Assembly: GCA_937931775.1 (NCBI GenBank)
Contig: CALHAQ010000010.1
Span: 1-39,075 of the forward strand
DNA length: 39,075 bases
From: an uncultured Candidatus Altimarinota bacterium
GTDB taxonomy: Bacteria > Patescibacteriota > Gracilibacteria > BD1-5 > UBA6164
Direction: 5' to 3'
The notes below the pieces were generated by a model. It was given only the letters and a program-made list of their open reading frames with translations, was not told the DNA's origin and did no database searches. Positions 9,472-17,755 of this stretch are shown piece after piece (the stretch's first letter is position 1; every line of letters starts with the position of its first letter). Made by a program: the position numbers and the translations under genes.

Positions 9472-10095
9472 ATGAATACGAAAGTATACGACATGAAATG
9501 AAAAGAGAGCGGAACAGCTACTCTTAACAAAGATGTTTTTGGTGTAGAGGTAAATGAAGGACTGATTCACAGAGCACTCATACTTCAACTAGCAAACGCA
9601 AGAGTTGCAATAGCTCACACAAAAACAAGAGGAGAAAGAAGAGGTTCTACAAGAAAGATCTACAGACAAAAAGGTACCGGTAGAGCAAGAATGGGATCAA
9701 ATAGATCTCCAATTAGAAAAAAAGGTTGAGTAGCCTTCGGTCCAAGGAATGACAGAAACTTTACGCTCACTATGAATAGAAAAGAGAGACAAAAAGCTTT
9801 ATTCTGTGCTCTTTCTTCGAAAGTAGCATCTAAATCTCTTGTAGTTGTAAAAAAACTTGAGATGAAAGAGGCTAAAACAAAAACAATGAATACTATAATG
9901 AATGCTCTGCCACTTGGAAAAACAGCACTTGTAGCGCTTCATGAAAAAAATGAAACAGTAGAGAACTCTATATCTAACCTGAAGAATGCAAAATATGTAC
10001 AAACTTCATACTTAAATATGGCTGACCTACTTAAATTTGAAACATTAGTTCTTACAGAGGACTCACTTAAACAACTAAATGCACTAACTGCATAA
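9472..10095 (+). CDS. rplD: 50S ribosomal protein L4
   Basis: 207 residues. The N-terminal VYDMKGKESG has its first Gly encoded by UGA. The extended loop reaching the exit tunnel is clear (RRGSTRKIYRQKGTGRARMG, then SPIRKKGGVAFGP with a second UGA). The ATG at 9472 restores the conserved N-terminal strand, which is cut off if UGA is read as stop. L4 is the autoregulator of the S10 operon in E. coli; whether it binds the leader here is unknown. Confidence 0.95.
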
Positions 10096-10119
10096 TTACT
10101 TACTTTTTACTATAGGATC

Positions 10120-10416
10120 ATGAGACTGTATAAAATATTACAAAAACCGATTGTAACAGAGAAAACTGCAAATATGCAAATTGGACAACCTAGATATGGA
10201 TTTGTCGTTGCTCCAGATGCTACAAAGATAGATATCAAAGTTGCTATAAAAGAACTCTATGGAGTTGATGTTGTAAAAGTAAATATCTTAAATGCGCGTG
10301 CGAAACATAAGAACGGACGAAAAGTAAAAAAGCAATTAAAGAGAAGGTGTGAAAGAAAAGCATATGTAACACTCAAAAATGCTTCAGATACAATTGATGT
10401 AACAATCGTTAAATAA
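10120..10416 (+). CDS. rplW: 50S ribosomal protein L23
   Basis: 98 residues, no UGA. PIVTEKTANMQ near the N-terminus and YGFVVAPDATKIDIKVAIKE with LYGVDVVKVNILN are the standard L23 pattern. It sits at the tunnel exit and is the docking site for trigger factor and SRP. Second in the usual L4-L23-L2 order. Confidence 0.95.
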   Translation: MRLYKILQKPIVTEKTANMQIGQPRYGFVVAPDATKIDIKVAIKELYGVDVVKVNILNARAKHKNGRKVKKQLKRRCERKAYVTLKNASDTIDVTIVK

Positions 10417-10447
10417 TACCAAAAGATTTATATCTAAAAATTAACCA

Positions 10448-11293
10448 ATGGGACTTAAAAAATTTAAACCAACTACACCCGGAAGAAGAGGAATGACAGG
10501 AATAGACTATAGTGATCTTACTGCAACTACTCCAAACAAAGCTCTTACGACTACTCTCAAGAAGAATGCCGGGAGAAATAATACTGGTAGAATTACTATT
10601 AGACATAAAGGATCAGGTCATGCAAAAAGATATAGACTTGTAGATTTCTTTATGACAGATAAAAAAGATATTCCTGCAAAAATTGAAACAGTAGAATATG
10701 ATCCATATAGATCAGCATTTATTGCTCTGGTATGCTATAGTGATGGTGAGAGAAGATATGTTCTTGCTCATGATGAGGTAAAGGTATGAGATACTATCAT
10801 TACTGCTGAGAAAGCAAAACTTGCTTCTGGAAATAGAATGGAGATTGGAAATATACCAGTTGGTCTCAAGGTTCATAATGTAGAACTTATCGTTGGGCAA
10901 GGTTCTTCATCGGTAAGATCAGCAGGATCGTCAGCACAAGTTTTCTCTCAAGAATGAGATTACACACAGCTGAAATTACCATCTGGAGAAATTAGACTCA
11001 TACATAAAAAATGTTACGCAACACTCGGAAGAGTATCAAATCCTGATCATAACATGGTTACCATTGGTAAAGCTGGTAGATCGAGATGGATGGGTAAAAG
11101 ACCTACTGTAAGAGGTAAGGCTATGAATCCAGTTGATCATCCACATGGTGGTTGAGAAGGAAGAAGTCCTATTGGTATGAAGGCACCGAAAACTCCTTGG
11201 GGTAAGGTTGCTCTCTGAAAGAAGACAAGAAGTAGAAAGAAGACAACTGGAAAATGGATTCTCAAAACGAGAAAAGGGAAACTCATGATGTAA
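10448..11293 (+). CDS. rplB: 50S ribosomal protein L2
   Basis: 281 residues, four UGA-Gly. It includes NNTGRITIRHKGSGHAKRYR, SAGSSAQVFSQEGDY, and the invariant catalytic-region segment NPVDHPHGGGEGRSPIG, in which the third Gly is UGA. This is one of the clearest proofs of the UGA=Gly code, since that glycine is invariant. Terminates with KTRKGKLMM. L2 supports subunit joining and peptidyl transfer. Confidence 0.97.
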
Positions 11294-11323
11294 TTATAAC
11301 TTTTATTTTATAGAAATCGTCTT

Positions 11324-11590
11324 ATGACAAGAAGTTTAAAAAAATGACCATACGTTTACGACAGACTCGTAAAAAAAGTTGAAAAACTTAACGAGACAGG
11401 GAAAAAAACTGTAATAAAGACTTGGTCCCGAACATGTACAGTGATTCCAGAATTTGTAGGACATACATTTGGAGTACATAATGGAAAAACACATACACCA
11501 GTTTTCGTTACTGAAGATATGGTTGGTCATAAATTAGGAGAATTCTCAATGACTCGAACATTTAGAGGACACGGAGGAACAAGAAAATAA
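11324..11590 (+). CDS. rpsS: 30S ribosomal protein S19
   Basis: 88 residues. MTRSLKKGPYVYDRL, with the invariant Gly of SLKKGP encoded by UGA, then KTWSRTCTVIPEFVGHTFGV, HNGKTHTPVFVTEDMVGHKLGEF in two segments and TRTFRGHGG. The ATG at 11324 is required to include SLKKGP. S19 binds 16S rRNA with S13 in the head of the 30S subunit. Confidence 0.97.
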
Positions 11591-11621
11591 TATTATTACT
11601 TACAATTTATAAACGATTGTC

Positions 11622-11948
11622 ATGAAAGCAAACGCAAAAAATATTCGAATCTCACCAAAGAAACTGAGAGTAATCGCAGAAGTAGTGAGAGGAATGAAGG
11701 CTAATGAAGCTCTTAAATTCCTAAAATTTGCTCCAAAAAAGGGAGCTGATCTTATGTATAAGATTGTTCACAGTGCTGTAAGTAATGCAGTTCATAATGA
11801 CTCTCAAAATGCAGCTGATTTATGTATTGATTCTCTTATTGTTACAAAAGGTATTGTGTATAAGAGAGGAAGGCCAGTATCAAGAGGGAGAATGCATCCG
11901 ATTCTAAAAAGAACTTCGAATGTAAAACTAGAACTCCAAGTCAAGTAA
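11622..11948 (+). CDS. rplV: 50S ribosomal protein L22
   Basis: 108 residues, no UGA. NIRISPKKLRVIAEVVRG at the N-terminus, the tunnel-lining hairpin KGIVYKRGRPVSRGRMHPIL and RTSNVKLELQVK at the end match the family. It is followed by an unusual 149-nt spacer before rpsC, where most genomes have these genes adjacent or overlapping. Confidence 0.96.
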   Translation: MKANAKNIRISPKKLRVIAEVVRGMKANEALKFLKFAPKKGADLMYKIVHSAVSNAVHNDSQNAADLCIDSLIVTKGIVYKRGRPVSRGRMHPILKRTSNVKLELQVK

Positions 11949-12097
11949 TGACGCAAAGCAAAGCTTTGTTGACATTAGTTATGTAGAGCTTGCTCTGCGA
12001 AGTAATAAAAACAAAAATTAAACTTATAGCAGAGAGTTACCCGGGAAAAAATCCTAGACCTCTATAAAGAATTTTAAACTATAATTATATTTCTCCT
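11949..12097 (+). other. Structured spacer between rplV and rpsC
   Basis: 149 nt without an ORF, inside an otherwise tight operon. It contains the palindrome CAAAGCTTTG (11959-11968), AGAGCTTGCTCT (11985-11996), and CTCTGC (11993-11998) able to pair with GCAGAG (12029-12034). A TATAAT (12080-12085) lies 12 nt before the rpsC ATG, with only a weak -35 upstream. It may be a processing site, an internal promoter or a regulatory RNA element; none is proven. Confidence 0.45.
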
Positions 12098-12748
12098 ATG
12101 TGACATAAAGTTAGTCCAATAGCATTTAGACTCCCATATATCGTAAACTGGAAATCATCTTGGTATGGTGACAGAAAAGCGTATAAAGCTTCTCTTGCTC
12201 ATGATATCAAAGCAAGAGAGATTCTTGATAACCTTCTTACAGGTATTCCAGTAGGTGATATTCTGATTTCAAAAAATGACGAAAGCGTTGTTGTGGATAT
12301 ATTTACTTCAAAAGCCTCTCTTATACTTGGAAAAACAGGTGAACAGGTAGAAGTGATGAAAACGAAACTTCAAAACAAACTTGGAGGAAAATTCATTATA
12401 AATGTTAAAGAAATTAAACAACCTGATACAAATGCTAAAATAGTAGCATTCTCTATCGCAAACCAAATAGAAAAAAGAATGCCATATAAAAGAGCTATTA
12501 AACAAGCACTTCAAAAAGCAATGGAAAAAGGAGCTCTTGGTATCAAGGTAAAAGTTGGTGGAAGACTCAATGGTGCAGAAATAGCAAGAAAAGAAACGTT
12601 TAAAGAAGGAAATATCCCAACACAAACTATTAGATCTAATATTGATTATACAACTATCAGAGCTGAGACAGTGTACGGTACAATAGGACTAAAAGTATGG
12701 ATCTATAAAGGAGATATATACAAAAAGAATAAAAAACTTGACTCTTAA
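12098..12748 (+). CDS. rpsC: 30S ribosomal protein S3
   Basis: 216 residues. The second codon is UGA, giving MGHKVSPIAFRL, equivalent to MGQKVHP. Further landmarks: WYGDRKAYKASLAHDIKARE, the KH-domain GxxG as ILGKTGEQVE, RRAIKQA-like YKRAIKQALQKAM, KVKVGGRLNGAEIARKE and the C-terminal TVYGTIGLKVWIYKGD. S3 lies at the mRNA entry channel. Confidence 0.97.
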
Positions 12749-12777
12749 AGAATATTTATATACTAACTTGGCTTACA

Positions 12778-13182
12778 ATGTTACAACCAAAGAAAACCAA
12801 ATATAGAAAGACCATGCGAGGTCGTCTCAAAGGTAGTGCTACCAGAGGGGCAGAGCTTGCGTTTGGTGACTATGCTCTCAAAGCTACGACAAGAGGTTAT
12901 ATAACTTCTCGTCAAATAGAATCAGCGAGAAGAGCTATGGTACGTTACGTGAATAGAGGTGGAAAAATTTGGATAAGAATTTTTCCAGACAAAGCTTTCA
13001 CAGCTAAACCTCTTGAAGTACCGATGGGTTGAGGTAAATGATCTGTGGAAATGTATAGGGCTCCTGTAAAACCTGGTAGAATACTCTTCGAAATGACGTG
13101 AGTAAAACCAGAAGTTGCAAGGGAAGCTTTCACGCTGGCTGCTTATAAGCTCCCAGTAAAGACAAAAATAATAGTTGATTAA
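12778..13182 (+). CDS. rplP: 50S ribosomal protein L16
   Basis: 134 residues, three UGA-Gly. MLQPKKTKYRKTMRGRLKG, FGDYALKATTRGYITSRQIE, RAMVRYVNRGGKIWIRIFPD and VPMGGGKGSVEMYRAPVKPG are the usual blocks; two Gly of MGGGKG and the Gly of EMTGVKPE are UGA. CGA encodes the conserved Arg in TMRGR. L16 shapes the A-site and is needed for tRNA accommodation. Confidence 0.96.
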
Positions 13183-13194
13183 TTTTACAAGCAT

Positions 13195-13407
13195 ATGAAA
13201 GAAATAAAAGACCTAAAGATGAAATCTTCTGATGCTCTAAAAAAATTATCGGCTGATAAGGTAACAGAAGAAATTAAAGGAGCTGAAAAAATGCTCTACA
13301 CACTTAAGATGAAACTCAGTGTGGGTGAAGTAAAACAGACTCACTTAGTAAAAGCCTTGAGGAGATATATAGCATCACTCAAAACACTTGCAAACATTGC
13401 TAAATAA
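13195..13407 (+). CDS. rpmC: 50S ribosomal protein L29
   Basis: 70 residues, no UGA. A two-helix protein with MKEIKDLKMKSSDALKK at the N-terminus and the conserved RYIASLKTL near the C-terminus (family R-(R/K)-x-IARxxTxL). Position between L16 and S17 confirms the call. Confidence 0.9.
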   Translation: MKEIKDLKMKSSDALKKLSADKVTEEIKGAEKMLYTLKMKLSVGEVKQTHLVKALRRYIASLKTLANIAK

Positions 13408-13430
13408 TTTACCAGAAAATATCATACAAA

Positions 13431-13655
13431 ATGAGAACTATAACAGGAACAGTCGTAAGTAATAAAATGGATAAAACTATTGTAGTATCTGTAGATACAT
13501 ACAAAAGTCACGAAAAATACCATAAAAAGTTTAAGGTAACAAAAAAGTTTTATGCTCACGACGAAGGGAATACATGTAACATCGGAGATGTAGTTACAAT
13601 AAGTGAATCGAGACCTCTTTCAAAGAGTAAGAGATGGACTCTCCAAACAGCATAA
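13431..13655 (+). CDS. rpsQ: 30S ribosomal protein S17
   Basis: 74 residues, no UGA. TGTVVSNKMDKTIVVSVD, HEKYHKKFKVTKKFYAHDEG and ITISESRPLSKSKRW-like VTISESRPLSKSKRWTL are diagnostic for this OB-fold protein. It lies in the standard L29-S17-L14 order. Confidence 0.95.
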   Translation: MRTITGTVVSNKMDKTIVVSVDTYKSHEKYHKKFKVTKKFYAHDEGNTCNIGDVVTISESRPLSKSKRWTLQTA

Positions 13656-13693
13656 ATATAAATATTTTTAAAGACTAAAGTTATAATTTTATT

Positions 13694-14062
13694 ATGATAC
13701 AAACGGAAACAAGACTCGCAGTAACAGATAACTCTGGAGCAAAAGAAGTTCTTTGTATTAAGGTACTTGGAGGTTCACACCGAAGATATGCATCTATTGG
13801 AGATGTTATCGTATGTAGTGTTAAAAAAGCTTCACCAGACGGTGCTATTAAAAAGAAAAAGGTAGTAAAAGCTGTAGTAGTAAGAACAGCAAAAGAAGTA
13901 AGAAGAGAAGATGGGAGTTATGTACGATTTGATGATAACGCGTGTGTTATTATTGATGATGGAGGACAACCAAGAGGGACTCGTATATTCGGTCCAGTAG
14001 CAAGAGAGCTCAAGGCAAGAGGGCATAATAAAATTGTATCACTTGCTCCAGAAGTTCTATAA
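13694..14062 (+). CDS. rplN: 50S ribosomal protein L14
   Basis: 122 residues, the canonical length, no UGA. MIQTETRLAVTDNSGAKEVL, GGSHRRYASIGDVIVCSVKK, VVVRTAKEVRREDGSYVRFD and the C-terminal GTRIFGPVARELK are near-textbook L14. A TATAAT-like sequence (TTATAATTT) sits just before the ATG and no Shine-Dalgarno is seen. Confidence 0.97.
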   Translation: MIQTETRLAVTDNSGAKEVLCIKVLGGSHRRYASIGDVIVCSVKKASPDGAIKKKKVVKAVVVRTAKEVRREDGSYVRFDDNACVIIDDGGQPRGTRIFGPVARELKARGHNKIVSLAPEVL

Positions 14063-14088
14063 ATTATTTACACACTTAGATATAGATT

Positions 14089-14433
14089 ATGAAATTAAGA
14101 TCAGGAGACAGCGTTGTTGTAATAGCTGGTAAAGATAAAGGAAAAAATGGGAAAATTCTCAAAGTATTCCCAATTACTGGAAAAATCCTTATAGAAGGTG
14201 TAAATATTGTTACAAAACATATTAAAAAACAAGGAACAACACCAGGACAAATTATAAAGATGGAGAAAGCAATCGATGCTTCTAACGCTATGCTTGTTTG
14301 TCCGATAACAGAGAAACCAACAAGAATAGGTTATGTGATGGTAGAAGAAAAAGGAATATCTAAAAAGTTTAGATTTTCTAAAAAAGCAGTAAAAGAAAAT
14401 AAAAAAGCAGCTAAAGATTGTATTATTAAATAA
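14089..14433 (+). CDS. rplX: 50S ribosomal protein L24
   Basis: 114 residues, no UGA. The KOW motif is clear (KLRSGDSVVVIAGKDKGKNG), followed by VEGVNIVTKH-like IEGVNIVTKHIKKQ and MLVCPITEKPTRIGY. It has a Lys-rich C-terminal tail of about 20 residues. L24 initiates 50S assembly. Confidence 0.95.
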   Translation: MKLRSGDSVVVIAGKDKGKNGKILKVFPITGKILIEGVNIVTKHIKKQGTTPGQIIKMEKAIDASNAMLVCPITEKPTRIGYVMVEEKGISKKFRFSKKAVKENKKAAKDCIIK

Positions 14434-14447
14434 TTATTTCATTTCAA

Positions 14448-14987
14448 ATGACATTAAAAGATACATATAAGAAAGAGATTGCTGGAAAACTCCAGAAAGA
14501 TCTCGGACTCAAAAATACTATGGAAGTTCCAAAACTTGAAAAAGTGGTACTCAATATGGGGATAGGAACATACATACGTAATGGGAACAAGGATTATAGT
14601 GTTCTTCAAGAACATATGGCTCTGATTTCAGGGCAAGCTCCAATAGTGAAGAATGCTAAGAAAGCAATTTCTAACTTCAAACTGAGAGCTGGTATGCCAG
14701 TTGGGCTTACTGTTACTCTTAGGGGTGATAATATGTACAATTTTCTTGAGAAACTCGTAAACATTGTTCTTCCTAGAGTACGTGACTTCCGAGGAATAAG
14801 TGCAAAATCATTTGATAGTGAAGGAAACTATAATTTTGGAATTAAAGAACATACTATCTTTCCAGAAGTTCCTCAAGATGATGTAGTGAAAAACCATGGT
14901 TTACAAATAACAGTAAAAACAACAGCAAAAACTCCAGAGGCTGGAAAAGCGCTTCTTACAGAAATGGGTTTCCCATTTGCAAAGTAA
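14448..14987 (+). CDS. rplE: 50S ribosomal protein L5
   Basis: 179 residues, the usual length, no UGA. KLEKVVLNMGIGTY, ISGQAPIVKNAKKAISNFKL, RAGMPVGLTVTLRGDNMYNF, LPRVRDFRGIS and GIKEHTIFPEV match the family. L5 contacts 5S rRNA and the P-site tRNA. Confidence 0.97.
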   Translation: MTLKDTYKKEIAGKLQKDLGLKNTMEVPKLEKVVLNMGIGTYIRNGNKDYSVLQEHMALISGQAPIVKNAKKAISNFKLRAGMPVGLTVTLRGDNMYNFLEKLVNIVLPRVRDFRGISAKSFDSEGNYNFGIKEHTIFPEVPQDDVVKNHGLQITVKTTAKTPEAGKALLTEMGFPFAK

Positions 14988-15011
14988 TAATACTTCTTTA
15001 ATTAATTACAG

Positions 15012-15236
15012 GTGGCTAGAAAATCAAAGATTGCAAAATCTCAAAAACTGAAAAAGAAATTTCTTCAAGCATTAGCTGATGGAAGAAAACCTCATGAAGC
15101 AACAAAAGTTTTTAACTGTTGTGGTACATGTGGAAGAACCAGAGGATATCTTGGAAAATATGGAATTTGCAGAATCTGTTTCAGAGAAAAAGCAAATGCA
15201 GGTGAACTTCCAGGAGTAAGAAAATCAAGTTGGTAG
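15012..15236 (+). CDS. rpsN: 30S ribosomal protein S14 (zinc-binding)
   Basis: 74 residues, GTG start, no UGA. The body carries the Zn ribbon CCGTCGRTRGYLGKYGICRI followed by CF: CxxC...CxxC of the Zn type S14, with RKSSW at the C-terminus. It is longer than the usual 61-residue Zn form because of an extended N-terminal part (MARKSKIAKSQKLKKKFLQA). The GTG start gives the conserved MA(R/K)KS beginning. Confidence 0.93.
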   Translation: MARKSKIAKSQKLKKKFLQALADGRKPHEATKVFNCCGTCGRTRGYLGKYGICRICFREKANAGELPGVRKSSW

Positions 15237-15302
15237 AATACTCTGACGTCAGGTCAGATACAAAAAATATATTAAAACATTTAGTTTCATAAATATCGTC
15301 AT

Positions 15303-15698
15303 ATGATAATGGATCCGATAGGAGATTTACTCACAAGAATACGAAATGCATACCTTGCTCGAAAGGAAGATATGAGCGTTCCTTATTCTAGAATAAAATC
15401 TGACATACTCAAAATACTCAAAAAAAATAAGTATATTTCTGATTATGAAGAAGTTGACTTAGGTGGAGGTAAAAAAGATCTAAGAGTTGTCCTTAACAAC
15501 GTTCGAAAGACTCTCAGTGTCCCAACATTTAAAAGAATTTCTCGTCCAGGACAAAGAATTTATCTTGGATCAAATGATATAAGAAAATCTAGAAACGGAC
15601 ACGGTATCTTTATAGTATCTACACCAAAGGGAGTAATTACTTGATATGAAGCTCGAAGTCTGAAAGTAGGTGGAGAACTTCTCTGTGAGGTATATTAA
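15303..15698 (+). CDS. rpsH: 30S ribosomal protein S8
   Basis: 131 residues, one UGA-Gly. DPIGDLLTRIRNAYLARKED at the N-terminus, RISRPGQRIYLGSNDIRK in the middle and a C-terminal GIFIVSTPKGVITGYEARSL, in which the final Gly is UGA. The invariant Arg of TRIRNA is encoded by CGA. An in-frame ATG two codons later (15309) is equally plausible. S8 binds the central domain of 16S rRNA. Confidence 0.94.
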
Positions 15699-15758
15699 TA
15701 TAAAGAATAATGCAGACGCAAAATTTGCGATCGTAATTTAATTAAAAAATTTTAAAAA

Positions 15759-16298
15759 ATGTCTAGAATAGGAAAACTCCCAGTAGCTGTACCTGAGAAG
15801 GTAGAAGTAAAAATTACTGGAAATACTGTAGATGTAAAAGGTGAAAAAGGAGCTCTTAGTTTTACTTTTGCCGATTGTGTTGCTGTAAAAATGGAAGAAA
15901 ATAACGTCATAGTATCTAAACTAGATGATTCTGGAAAAGCACTATGGGGAACTACAAGAGCTGTTATAGCAAATATGATAGAAGGTGTTAGTGCTGGATA
16001 TACTAAGTCTCTTGAAATTAACGGTGTTGGGTATAAGTTTGAAGTTCAAGGACAAAAACTTATTCTTTCAATTGGTTTTTCTCACAAAGTAGAAATGCTG
16101 GTTCCTACTGAACTAAAAGTTACTCAAGATGAAAAACTTAAAAATGTAATACATGTTTCTGGTATAGATAAACAGATGGTTGGTCAATTTGCATCAAAGG
16201 TGAAGGCAAAGAAAAAACCAGAACCATATAAAGGAAAAGGTATTAAATACGTATGAGAATATGTAAGAAGAAAAGCAGGTAAAACAGGTGCAAAATAA
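15759..16298 (+). CDS. rplF: 50S ribosomal protein L6
   Basis: 179 residues, one UGA-Gly. SRIGKLPVAVPEKVEV, LWGTTRAVIANMIEGVSAGY, EINGVGYKFEVQGQKLILSI, and the C-terminal YKGKGIKYVGEYVRRKAGKT, where the Gly of VGEY is UGA. This C-terminal block is lost if UGA is read as stop. L6 binds the base of the factor-binding stalk. Confidence 0.97.
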
Positions 16299-16327
16299 TC
16301 TACAATTTAAAATATAAGCATTAGGCT

Positions 16328-16669
16328 ATGTTACAAAAACAACTAAACAGACTCCGAAGAAAAGCAAGAGTGAGATCTCAAATCTCAGGAACTGCTGCAA
16401 GACCAAGACTGAGTATTTTTAGGAGTACTACTCATATTTCTGCTCAACTTATAGATGATCAGGCCGGAAAAACTCTTGGAGCTGTATCAGATTTAAAAAT
16501 GAAAAAATCATCGAAAACTGATCTTGCATCGCAAGTAGGAACTGAAATAGCAAAAATTGCAAAAACACTAAAAATAGAAGAAATTGTCTTTGATAGAGGA
16601 GGGTTCTCATATCATGGAAGAGTAAAAGCACTTGCAGATGCTGCAAGAGAGGGAGGTCTAAAATTTTAA
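16328..16669 (+). CDS. rplR: 50S ribosomal protein L18
   Basis: 113 residues, no UGA. RLRRKARVRSQISGTAARPR, LSIFRSTTHISAQLIDD and the C-terminal FDRGGFSYHGRVKALADAAR with EGGLKF are standard. L18 binds 5S rRNA. Confidence 0.96.
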   Translation: MLQKQLNRLRRKARVRSQISGTAARPRLSIFRSTTHISAQLIDDQAGKTLGAVSDLKMKKSSKTDLASQVGTEIAKIAKTLKIEEIVFDRGGFSYHGRVKALADAAREGGLKF

Positions 16670-16690
16670 TTATTTTTTATAATAATACAT

Positions 16691-17173
16691 ATGGCATTCG
16701 AAGGAAAAAGAAATAATAGAAAAGGAGGGAGAGATAACTTTAAACCAAAAAAAGAGTTTAAAGAAGAACTTCTAGCTATTGATAGAGTAACCCGCGTAAC
16801 TGCTGGTGGTCGTCAGCTCAGATTTAGAGCTGTTATGGTTATCGGTGACGGGAAAGGAAGAGTAGGACTTGGAACTTGAAAGAGTTGGGAAGTTGTTGAT
16901 GCTATCGCAAAAGCTATTGCTGATGCTAAAAAGAATATGATTACTGTAAAAATGGAGGAAGGAACAGTTCCATATAATCTTACTGCAAAATATAAAGCAG
17001 CTACAGTTATGGTTCATCCTGCTTCAAAAGGTACTGGTATTATTGCTGGTGGTAGTGCGAGAAAGGTTCTTGCAGTTGCTGGTTATAAGGATATTCTTGC
17101 TAAAAGATATGGTAGTTCAAACCTCCTTAATAACGCGAAAGCTACCATGAAAGCTCTGACTTCATTTAAATAG
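16691..17173 (+). CDS. rpsE: 30S ribosomal protein S5
   Basis: 160 residues, one UGA-Gly. A basic N-terminal tail precedes EELLAIDRVTRVTAGGRQLR, VIGDGKGRVGLGTGKSWEV (the Gly after GLGT is UGA), and the C-terminal HPASKGTGIIAGGSARKVLA with YGSSNLLNNAKAT. S5 is an mRNA-channel and fidelity protein. The gene for L30, which normally follows S5, is missing: rplO starts 30 nt downstream. Confidence 0.97.
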
Positions 17174-17202
17174 ACAAATTCTAAAACACTAAACTAGGTA
17201 TT

Positions 17203-17679
17203 ATGCTTACAACACAAACAATTACATCACCAGCTGTTACTCGTAAAAAGGGTAAAAGAGTAGGAAGAGGAAATGGTTCTGGAAAAGGAACTTTCTGTAC
17301 TCGTGGAATGAATGGTCAAAACTGTAGATCAGGAGGATGAGTTCCAGATTGGTTTGAAGGTGGTCAAACTCCACTCTTTAGAAGAATGCCAAAACTTAAA
17401 GGGTTTTCAAATGCAAAATTCAAAAAACATTACAATATTATAAATCTTTCTGATATTGATGTTGCTGCCTGAAAAGGAGCAAAAGAAATCACAAAACAAA
17501 CTCTTCTTGATGCTGGAGTGATTACAAGAAAATCTCTTGGAGTAAAGCTTCTTGGAAATGGTGAAACAAAGTCTAAACTAAAGGTTTCAGTTGATGTTGC
17601 ATCTAAATCTGCAATTGCTGCAGTTGAAAAAGCTGGTGGGACAATCAATATTCTTTCAAATACTAGTGAAGAAAAATAG
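17203..17679 (+). CDS. rplO: 50S ribosomal protein L15
   Basis: 158 residues, two UGA-Gly. KKGKRVGRGNGSGKGTFCTR, GQNCRSGGGVPDWFEGGQTP (the third Gly is UGA) and LFRRMPKLKGFSNAKFK are diagnostic. The C-terminal half (GVKLLGNGETKSKLKVSVD, AAVEKAGGT) is also conserved. A terminator hairpin begins immediately after the stop. Confidence 0.96.
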
Positions 17680-17702
17680 TCCAAGCATAGCTTGGATTTT
17701 TT
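17680..17702 (+). terminator. Intrinsic terminator between rplO and secY
   Basis: TCCAAGC (17680-17686), loop ATA, GCTTGGA (17690-17696) and six T. It would at least partly separate secY from the ribosomal protein transcript. Confidence 0.75.
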
Positions 17703-17719
17703 CCTCTTTAGGCTATAAT
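17692..17719 (+). promoter_or_regulatory. Possible secY promoter
   Basis: TTGGAT (17692-17697), 16 nt and consensus TATAAT (17714-17719) directly after the terminator. The -35 overlaps the 3' arm of the hairpin. Confidence 0.5.
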
Positions 17720-17755
17720 TAGGAAATCTCAAGAACTTATTTTTTATATAAAATT

